Origin: Actinostola sp. cb2023
Taxonomy: Eukaryota; Cnidaria; Anthozoa; Actiniaria; Actinostolidae
Direction: 5' to 3'
Length of the DNA: 64,000 nucleotides
Assembly (NCBI GenBank): GCA_033675265.1
Contig: JAUJYZ010000145.1
Coordinates: forward strand, 53,501-117,500
Part shown: in pieces, positions 30,059 through 40,200 of the stretch
How positions within the stretch are numbered: position 1 is the first letter of the stretch
Layout of the letters: the number at the start of each line of letters is the position of its first letter
Notes under the pieces: generated by a model
The model's database searches: none
What the model saw: only the letters and a program-made list of their open reading frames with translations
What the model was told of the DNA's origin: nothing
Made by a program: the position numbers and the translations under genes

Positions 30059-30196
30059 TTAAAGAAAAATTATATTATGAGTGAATTTATGCAAAACTTT
30101 TGCTGTGGAAGATTCTAACATAAGGGCTGTGTCCAAAGTAGCCAGTTCATGTTGCAATACAATGTCTTCAGTAGCCTTCCAGCGAGTAAAGTAATC
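30059..30196 (-). CDS. Possible terminal exon of the minus-strand CARD gene
   Basis: After an acceptor (TTATTTCAG, 30197-30205) an open frame of 45 codons reads DYFTRWKATEDIVLQHELAT and ends at a stop. It is not low complexity. It needs a phase-0 entry whereas the CARD exon ends in phase 1. A 44-nt exon after TTGCAG in between (ALQSKHEIRRLLF) would fix the phase but has a weak donor. Linkage to the CARD exon is inferred from position and strand only. Confidence 0.4.
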   Translation of the reverse strand, partial: DYFTRWKATEDIVLQHELATLDTALMLESSTAKVLHKFTHNIIFL

Positions 30197-30485
30197 CTGA
30201 AATAACATTAAATATAATTTCAATCCATGAGTACATTTTTGAAGGTTTTTTATAAGCTAATATGCTGAATTTAAAATTATGAAAGCACAATGCAAAATAG
30301 GAGTCGCCTTATTTCATGTTTGCTTTGTAGTGCTGCAATTTGTCAGGAAAAAAGCCAGAATTTGTCAATGATTGTGTATGTAGAATGAAACTTTAGCCGA
30401 ACTGTGCACAGAATCTTGTTATTTTTTATTGTACCTGATGTTTTGCTGAGTTCAAACTTATTCATATACCGTATTTCTCACTCAC

Positions 30486-30759
30486 CATTTTGTCGCAGTA
30501 TTATTAAATTAGCTAAATGTTCACATCCTGTTCTCATCAAAGCCCTCACAAACTGTTCAAATCCATTTTTTCTTCTCTGTATTCTTTCAAGCAATACAGA
30601 AGCTGCTCTTCTATAGCCACGGTTGTGTTCTTCGCAGAGTACGTATTCCTTGTCATCTTGTGTTAGGCAGTTCAGGTACGGTAACATATCACCAGGAATG
30701 ATGTCGTCTGTGAAGTGCTGCAGCAAGTCAACAATGATTTCTCTCTGTTCTCTTTGCAT
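30486..30759 (-). CDS. CARD-domain protein, first coding exon
   Basis: A 91-codon exon starts MQREQREIIVDLLQHF and ends at a donor AATG|GTGAGT in phase 1. The pattern (LLxxF, DDIIPGDMLPYLNCL, LTQDDKEYV, RGYRRAASVLLERIQRR, FEQFVRALMRTGCEHLANLI) fits a CARD, a six-helix homotypic adaptor domain. It is paralogous to the CARD exon of the RLR at 31232 with the same intron phase, and starts 472 bp from it on the opposite strand. The rest of the gene is not firmly resolved. It might be a CARD-only regulator or an adaptor acting with the RLR; that is inference. Confidence 0.8.
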
Positions 30760-31231
30760 GATTCGCAGAATTCGGACGTTTTTTTCGATGAAATCGAATT
30801 AAAGCTCCGATGCGTTGAACCCTCAACCGAGTAATGTTGTCGTTGCAAAATTTTATGCGGCTTTGCGTGACGTTCGAGAAGGGGTTTCCCCGATTTTTCA
30901 TTCGCGATATAATATGATTATTTAATAAGGGGATTTTTCCCCAAACACTTTCCACTGCACACTCCGTGAAAGTGGATCTCACTTCATTTCTGGAAAGTAT
31001 CTCAATTCAAGGTGTGTGGTTACGCTTTCTTGAAGGCAATTTAGAAAGTGAAAATGAAAATTTGCGCCTGGGTTGATTAGGGAAACCCCGTGAAAAAGTT
31101 ACCAAGGGAATCCCGGCCCTGTGACGTAATGGACTACCGGTAACCTGTCCTTTATATAAACTCAGCTTCTTATAATTCATTTCATATTAACCCTCTCGGA
31201 CGCAGAAAACTTTTTCAAGAGGTTTTACAAA
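30760..31231. promoter_or_regulatory. Shared promoter with ISRE, kB-like sites and TATA box
   Basis: Between the divergent CARD genes: GAAAGTGAAAATGAAAATT at 31044-31062 has three GAAA blocks spaced by two bases, the consensus for IRF/ISRE binding. GGGGTTTCCC (30881-30890) and GGGAAACCCC (31080-31089) fit the NF-kB consensus GGGRNNYYCC; GGGAATCCC (31106-31114) is a near match. TATATAA at 31153-31159 lies about 75 bp before the RLR start codon. Motif presence is direct; interferon/NF-kB-like regulation is inference. Confidence 0.65.
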
Positions 31232-34200
31232 ATGAGGCCTTTTGAGAAGAATCTTTTACGAAAGCGACAGGAAACCTTGGTCGAACATCTGTGTCCAGTG
31301 GATCTGTTTCCTCATCTTCACTGTCTTCAAGAAACGGACAAGGAGCAGATCCAGTGTGATTCGAAGAACTTTGGTGATTCCCGAGCTACACAGACGTTAT
31401 TTGAGAGGCTTTTACGACGTGGAGATGATGCATTTCCTGTGTTTGTCTGTGCTTTACGGGAAACTGGCTACGATAACCTTGCAATGATTCTAGATCCTCA
31501 GTATCTTGGTAAGTCGTCTTTGGTTATATTTTAGTTTTATTTAGAAAATACTAGATCGAAATTTGGAGGAAATAATTGATTTTATTATATTTTTGTCAAA
31601 GAACGCACGAAATATGCACAAGAACGCGCGAAATATGGCTTCCAATCATTCATGCAGAATCGTGTGATGAAAATTAACCAATCAGCGTGCGAGAAATTGA
31701 CAGTTTTGGCTAGCGCGCGCTCGTACATAAATTTCACTGTAATTTGTTGTTTTTCTTTCACCAAAATAGCTAGTTTCTTTGACAAAATATATAATAAACA
31801 ACTTATTAGTCGGTTAAGCATCTAATACGCCTGTGAAATTTTACTCGTCATGTATTTTGGCTCGCCTAAAGGCTCGTCAAAATACCAAATGACTCGTAAA
31901 AATACACAGCCGTATTAGATGCTTAACCGACTAATAACCTCTATTAATTTTTCTTTTATAGCATTTTTATGTTATTTTTATAATATTTGTTATTTTATTT
32001 CTATAATATTTTTTAGCATTTATTATTTTATTTTTCTAGTATTTTTTTCTAGTATTAGTTCTAGTATTTTTATTTTATTTTTCTAGTATTTCTTTAAAAT
32101 GATTTATGATTTTATTTAATACCGTAGGGGAGTTTTCTGCAGTTTAATAACTCCGTAATTTATATGTAATGAGTGATATGGCAATCAAATAAATCAAAAT
32201 AAATCAAACGTTACTTCTTGTTTGTCGTAGTCGTACGGACTCTAGAGCCGCAGTGTGGAAGCCTTCCATATGTATGCAGTGCAGGGCCAGCTAAAGGTAA
32301 GCTGTCTAAATATAATGAAATGTTCCCTTAAAATTATGCTTAGATTTTAAAATCCCCTCTCCCCTGGAGATCAAATTGTTATGTCAGTTGTCCACGTTAC
32401 GGTAGGACCCCCTACGGCTACAGGGGAAATATATAGAGGTTATTTACCGACTTGGAAGTCCGCCGAGGTCAACACTTTCATGACTGAGGACACAGTTTTC
32501 ACTATACGGACCGACCTAAAGTCAGTAAATAACTTTTTTTTTCCTCGAAAAAATGACTGTTACAGCACTTAATCAAATTGAAAGATGCCGTAAGCTTGGG
32601 AAAAAAAACTCGTTACTTTATAAACTTCTAAAATACTCGTTCGTAAAACATTTGTTAAAAACCTAGCTGATGGAATGAGGGTTTATCACGTAATTTCAAA
32701 ACTTATAGGAGACATAGGGCAAAAAAATGATGAAAATCATTTTTTATCCTATGAGTTTTGAAATTATATGATAAACCCTCATTGTTACACTTTTGCAGAC
32801 ATACGAATTACACTACGCATCATCAACGAGGGCAACAAGCAAATAAGTAGTGACTTAGAGCAAGTCATAGTAGAGGAGTTCAAGGTACAGAAATCCACGG
32901 AATCGAAGAATTTGAGGAAAGAGTTTGCTAAGGTAATGTATTATGACAGACTCGTACCCAGTCGCTTCTCTTACTCGGGATGTGGGCGCGCGGTGTGCGC
33001 ATTTGTGCTCCTCCTTCCCAAGCGCCTTTGCGCGCTTTCCGGTCCGTTTCCGGTTCCGGTTACTTCCCTTTCCACGGTAAGTAACGACTAGGTACTAGTC
33101 TGGTATTATGAGGAGTTCATAGTTTATAATCGATGGTTTTAAAAATTGACAGATGGATAGACGGCAGATGGATGAGTTGATGAATAGATGAATGGACAGC
33201 AAGACAGGTTGATTGTAGATGGCTTACCGACGGACAGACAGACAGATGGATGAGTGGAAGAATAGATGAATGGACAGTCAAAAGACAAGTTGATTGATGG
33301 GTTGATGAAGGGATAGTAGATGATAGGACTGCATGATGGACGGATGGATGGATGGAGTGATGGACGGATGGACGGACGGACGGAGAGATAGGATATGGTA
33401 GCATGACTGGGTAGAAGGATGGACGTGGAGTGATCTATGGTTGTTACTATCTCGTTTTTAACTAGTAGATCATGTAATCCACGAGTTATAGGGTTGACAT
33501 TGGGACAATTTTGGGATCACTCACTCACTCGGCTGTAAACTTTCATTACGTTGCCGCTGAAGTACATTTTTGTACATCGCAGGCTCACAGCTTTTGGGGG
33601 AGGGGTGGATAATCCACGAGTTGGACAACGGGTGCCTTTGACTCTATATTTAGTTAAGCGATTCGCTGTTTTTTCAGTATCTCCCTCAAGGAGCCACCTT
33701 CCTGTGTACAGTCTCAGACGGGCGAGAGAAATCCGTGCAACTGATATTTCGACTATCAAAAGTTGATGCTGCAGATAAAGTATGGGAAATGTATCAGACC
33801 AGAGACCTTCATAAATGCTTGAAAGTTGTTCTGAAGGCAGCCATTAGCAAAATGAAAGAAACGCTGTCAGATAAAGAACTAAAGTTTGAAGTGAACTTTC
33901 TCAAGGATGTGTACGAAGATGCTAAGCAGAAACTAGAAGGTTAGTCGAATCAATAGTCCCCTTCACAGTTCCCTGCGCCATCTTGAAAGGTAGCCGTGCC
34001 TTTACATCGAAGCGAGACCAACAGTGACCTTGCAATGATAGAGAAATGTGAATAATTGTCCAAGGTGTTAAAAAAGGTCTCTATCATTGCAAGGTCACCG
34101 TTGGTCTCGCTTCGATGTAAAGGCACGGCTACCTTTCAAGATGGCGCAGGGAACTATGAAGGCGACTATTTACACCAATGAGAACAAAGATGGCGGTCTG

Positions 34201-37200
34201 GTCCAACAAATTGTACCATAATCCTTTGCGCGCATCCACAGATTTTTGAAAATGTTAAATTTGTAATTAACTTGCATGGCGATAATTCTATTTACCATTT
34301 AATTTACAGCCATTGAATCTGGCCAAATCTACAGCGAACACTCGTTGCAGTTAGAGGGCCATGAAGGTGACTGAACATCGTTTCTATTTGATTTTACTTT
34401 GCATTAATGGTACTGAACTTGTTTTACCTGTATCTCTACAGACAGTGAAACTCCAATGCAACTGATTAATCTTCCTGAATTCAAAATTCCCGAAGGTGAG
34501 TTCCTTACTACTTACAGATAACAATATTGCAACATCGTACCACACAACAATTTCAGGGTCAACTGGACAAATTGTTTTTAAAATTTGGGAATCGGCTGTG
34601 GACGAAAACAAAGATGACGTATTTGCGCGCGTATAACCCACTATACCTCGTAGAAACTTTGCAACAGAGAGTTTTAACGTTAAATTTGCAAGTGTGAAGC
34701 TGTTACCCGCTTTATGTGAACGTGTCAGACAGTTTGTAGATGTAAGTGGTACTGATTTAGGTTAAGTATGAAGCTGTTACCCGCTTTATGTGAACGTGTC
34801 AGATAGTTTGTAGATGTGAGTAGTACTGATTTAGGTTAAGTATGAAGCTGTTACCTGCGTTATGTGAACGTGTCAGACAGTTTGTAGATGTGAGTAGTAC
34901 TGATTTAGGTTAAGTATGAAGCTGTTACCTGCGTTATTTATGTGAACGTGTCAGACAGTTTGTAGATGTGAGTAGTACTGATTTAGGTTCTCAAAGGATT
35001 ATGGTAAATGTAGTGGATTGCGTTTACTAAAACCATGTTTTGTTTAGTTTACTTGGACAATGGTAAAGGTCAACAAGCCCTTGAACTTACGCTCAGGGAT
35101 TACCAAAAAGAGCTGTCAAAGCCTGCTGTCGAAGGGCAGAACACGATCATCTGCGCACCGACAAACAGTGGCAAGACTTACGTTGCTTTGCAGATTGCAA
35201 GGAGCCACTTGGATTCTATGAATGGTGAGCTAAATGGTTCTTGCTCATCCTTCGGTGTTCATTTTTTCTCTTCTTCCTTCCTTCGGCCTTCTTTCCTCCA
35301 TTCCTTCCTTCCTTTCTTCCCTTCTTCCTTTCATTTTTTCCTTCCTTCCCTTCCTTCCTTCCTTCCTTCCTTCCTTCCTTCCTTCCTTCCTTCCTTCCTT
35401 CCTTCCTTCCTTCCTTTCTTCCTTTTCCTTCCTTCCTTCCTTCCTTCCTTCCTTCCTTCCTTCCTTCCTTCCTTCCTTCCTTCCTTCCTTCCTTCCTTCC
35501 TTCCTTCCTTCCTTCCTTCCTTCCTTCCTTCCTTCCTTCCTTCCTTCCTTCCTTCCTTTCTTCCTTTTTTCCTTTTTTCCCTTCCTTCCTTTCTTCCTTC
35601 TTCTTTCCTTCTTTCCTCCATTCCTCTATTCTTCCTTTCCTTTCTTCCTTCCTTCCTTCCTTCCCTTCCTTCCTTCCTTTCTTCCTTCCTTCCTTTTCTC
35701 CTTTATTCCTTCTTTCCCTCCGTGCTTTTCCTTCAATTCTGCTTTTTGTCTTTTAATTCGCCTTATTATTTTTCTTTCCCTCCTTTTTGACTTCCTGTGT
35801 CCTTCTCAACTTGGATTCTTCGTTTTACGTTGCTTTCATTTATTATGTGTTTGTCGCAGGAAAAGGAAAAGTTTTGTTTCTCGTGAGCACAGTGAACCTT
35901 GTCCTCCAACAACGAGAACGTTTTCAACTCTACCTGAATGACAAGTACAACATCACTGAGATGTCGAGCGCGCACACGGCGGGTGACCCTCTCGAACAGA
36001 AAGTGAAAACAAACGATGTTGTAGTCCTGACAGCACAGATTCTGGTTAACGCCCTGCGTGAGAAAAGACTCAGACTACACGATATCAGTATGTTGATATT
36101 CGACGAGTGCCATCACACGCACGGCGACCATCCATATAACAAGACTATGGAATTCTTTATGACTTTGAGTTTACAACCAGGACTAGTAAGCAATCTACCG
36201 CAGGTAAAGACCGAAAATCATGGTGTATAATTCGTTATGATAGTTAAGAATTACGCTGATACAAAATGTTCCAAATGCAACGAAACATCATGCAGCAACG
36301 GTACACTAACTCAAATGATGTAGGGGGAGTGGTTTGGGGGTATTATACCTTGGGGAGTGGTTGGGGCGTTATACTAGGAGGAGTGGGTAGGGGGTATTAC
36401 ACTATGGGGAGTGGTTGAGGGTGTTATACTAGGGGGAGTGGATAAGGGGCATTATATTATAGGGAGTGGTTAGGGGGTATTCTACTAGGGGAGAGTGGGT
36501 AGGGGACATTATACTAGGGGGAGTGGTTGGGGTGTTATACTAGGGGGGAGTGGGTAGGGGACATACTAGGGGGAGTGGGTAGGGGATATTATACTGGGGG
36601 GAGTGGGAAGGGGGTATTATACTAGGGGGAGTGGGAAGGAGGCATTATACTAGGGAGTGGGTAGAGGACATACTAGGGGAAGTGGGTATGGGGTATTATA
36701 CTAGGGGGAGTGGGTAGGGGATATTATACTAGGAGGAGTGAGTAGGGGACATTATACTAGGGGGAGTAGGTATGGGGTGTTATCCTAGGGGGAGTGGCTA
36801 GGGGGCATTATACTAGGGAGTGAGTAGAGGACATTATACTAGGGGGAGTGGGTATGAGGTATTATACTAGGGGGAGTGGGTAGGGGATATTATACTAGGG
36901 GGAGTGGAGCATGCTCATATGAGGATCTAAGTTTCTGTAAATAAATGTGTTGTACGCAATTCTGCAGTAGAAGGATTGTATCCTACATCGACATTATTTG
37001 CTGCAGTAAGTTATCTTTGTACCCTTTCCTTCAGATAATTGGCATGACAGCCTCGTTGGGCGTCGGCAAAGCGCGGAACCTCAACGAAGCGCAAGACCAC
37101 ATCGTATCCTTGTGCGCAAATCTGGACACTCAGTTCCTGTCGACTGTCAATCAACACAAAGAAGAGCTTGAAAAACACACAAGCACTCCAAATAGAACGG

Positions 37201-40200
37201 TCCATCCAGTCCGTCGAAACAGGAACGACTTGTTCGATTCTATCATCAATCAAGTAATGGAGACCATCGAGGGATACGTTGCAAATACCCTCTCCAAACT
37301 GAAATGCCGCCTACAGGTTTGTCGCTCAGATATCTCGAATAATTAATATTAATAATAATAATTAATAATCGATTATTAAAAATTACTATTTAATATTTTG
37401 AACGACGCGCAAACATGTGGTCTCCTCAGAACTTCCCGAACCTCGCGTAAGCGACCACCCTTGGTATCAGGCAGAGTGGTCGCTAAATGAGGTGGTCGCT
37501 TACGAGAGGTAGTCATTCTGTTTGACGATTTAACCCACCAAAACGACGCACGTATATAAGCAATATTTTGTTATCGCACCGTAACACCTTGCGTAAACGT
37601 ATTTTTTTAGGAAGAGAAAGCCAACGCTACCGTCAGTGGTGCGAGGCTCTTTACGAAAATAGCGTTATAGCGGGTAACCGTTACGCAGTGACGTACGCTG
37701 ACCAGTTACGTGAATACAACATCGCACTCTCCATCAACGACGCTACGAGAATGAAAGACGCCCTTGCAAGACTGCGCAAATATTTTGGTCGACTGAGAGA
37801 AAAACTCTTCACAGACGTTGACAGGAGACTTAAAAGTATGTACCTTAAAGCCGCTGACGCTCTCGATGAAGGAGTCAGCAAATACGGCGAACCGTTGAAC
37901 CCAAAACTGGAAAAAATTAAAGAAATTCTTCTGGATGTCAACAAAGACAAAAGGGCCAAAGGAATTCTGTTCAGTAAGACCAGAGAGACAACAATTGCCT
38001 TGGAAAACTGGATTAAAGACGACACAATGTTGAATCCAATTTTGAAGCCATTGCGTCTGGTGGGGACCAATGATAGTGAAGGTAAACCAATGATAGTGAA
38101 GGTAGGCCAATGATAGTGAAGGTAGACCAATGATAGTGAAGGTAAACCAATGATAGTGAAGGTAGACCAATGATAGTGAAGGTAGGCCAATGATAGTGAA
38201 GGTAGACCAATGATAGTGAAGGTAGACCAATAGTGAAGGTAGACCAATGATAGTGAAGGTAGGCCAATGATAGTGAAGGTAGACCAATGATAGTGAGGTA
38301 AACCAATGATAGTGAATAGTGAAGGTAGACCAATGATAGTGAAGGTAGACCAATGATAGTGAAGGTAGACCAATGATAGTGAAGGTGAATGATAGTGAAG
38401 GTAACCAATGATAGTGAAGGTAAACCAATAGTGAAGGTAAGGTAGACCAATGATAGTGAAGGAAGGTAGACCAATGATAGTGAAGTAGTAGACCAATGAT
38501 ATGATAGCCAATGATAGTGAAGGTAGACCAATGATAGTGAAGGTAGACCAATGATAGTGAAGGTAGACCAATGATAGTGAAGGTAGACCAATGATAGTGA
38601 AGGTAGACCAATGATAGTGAAGGTAGACCAATGATAGTGAAGGTAGACCAATGATAGTGAAGATAGTAGGTAGACCAATGATAGTGAAGGTAGACCAATA
38701 GTGAAGGTAGACCAATGATAGTGAAGGTAGACCAATGATAGTGAAGGTAGACCAATGATAGTGAAGGTAGACCAATGATAGTGAAGGTAGACCAATGATA
38801 GTGAAGGTAGACCAATGATAGTGAAGGTAAACTTTACGTTTGAATAAACCTTTAACTTTGCCTCAATATTTTCCCATTTCAAACCTCATGAGATTAAGGG
38901 TGCGTTCGATTGACCTTATTCCAGAATAGGAATAATAATAATAATAATAATATAATAATAATATCTTTACAAAAGAACATCCCTAAATCGCTGTCACGCA
39001 GCTACTGTCCACTGTAAAATAAAACGATTCCTTGTTGTATTGAAATAAAGTTACAAGGAACAGTTTGGAATTTTAAATGTGCTGAAATAAAAGCATCCAA
39101 GTGTTTATTCTGTGTATTCCTATTCTGGAATAGAGTCAATCGAACGCACCCTAACATTCTTTTTTTTAACAACTTTATTGGGTTAACTTTTAATTTACAC
39201 AATGAAAAGAAACAAAAAATGAATAACCCAAAAGGGTGGGGCACGAACGGGACGTGAGCAACGAGCAAGAAGCTGACGACCGCAAAGGCCATTGGGACTT
39301 TCTCCTTATTCATTTATTCATCCGTAGACATTTTGACAACATGCATTTTCAAATGGCCGAATAGTACCAAATGATTGCTATTCAACGCTCGTAGGGATAA
39401 CTTCTCAAGTACCACGGATAAATTAATTATTTAGGAGATTCCCAAAGTCCTTTGCGGTCGTCAGCTTCTTGCTTGTTGCTTTCTGCCCAGACAACGATAT
39501 TTGGAATAGGTGTATATAAAACATACATTACTAAGGTCTCTAATCCTTATGGCAAGGACAGTCTCTTAGGGCACTTTACATTTGACAGAACTGACTGGAC
39601 TTTCGGACCAGTTCTTAAATGGAACACGTCAGTTCTGGGAACTGGTTCAGACAGTTCTCAGAACTGACACATTCCATTTAAGAACCGGTTGATCAGACCA
39701 GTCAGTTCTGCCAAATGGAAAACGCCCTTAGTCTCTTTACATAGATATGTATTTTATCTAGGAATAAAGACATTATTATTATTATTATTATTATTATTAC
39801 TCAAAGTATTTCCGTATAAATGTATCATGTTCATTTGTTAACAAGAGGCATTGTAGTATACTCAAGTAATTGTCATCATATGGTGAGAAATGGGGCAACA
39901 TTGAAACAAAGTGGATTAGGTCTTGAAAAGTAAAATGTTTTTATCTTTTATTTTATTAAAAATATTGTGGAGAAAGTTATGTTTGAGACTACAGTAGAAC
40001 AAGCCAGCATTGGAATAACATCACTAACTTAATGACTTACTCATTAACATCGTTAACTAACGCTAATTGTAGGTGGAATGACCCAGAATGATCAAGAAGA
40101 AGTCATCTCGAAATTCAAACATGGCCGCGAGTGTAACCTCATCATTGCAACCACTATAGCCGAGGAGGGACTGGACATAGACGACTGTAATTACGTCATT

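Noticed and set aside
37430..37452. A 17-nt micro-exon (NFPNL) that would fill the RLR gap
   Set aside because: It has good splice sites but is one base too long to restore the frame and lies inside a fold-back repeat.
37681..38882. Minus-strand ORFs of up to 369 codons with a [20 protein letters not shown] repeat
   Set aside because: They are the antisense of the 20-bp donor-derived array and the RLR exon; the real exon is on the plus strand.
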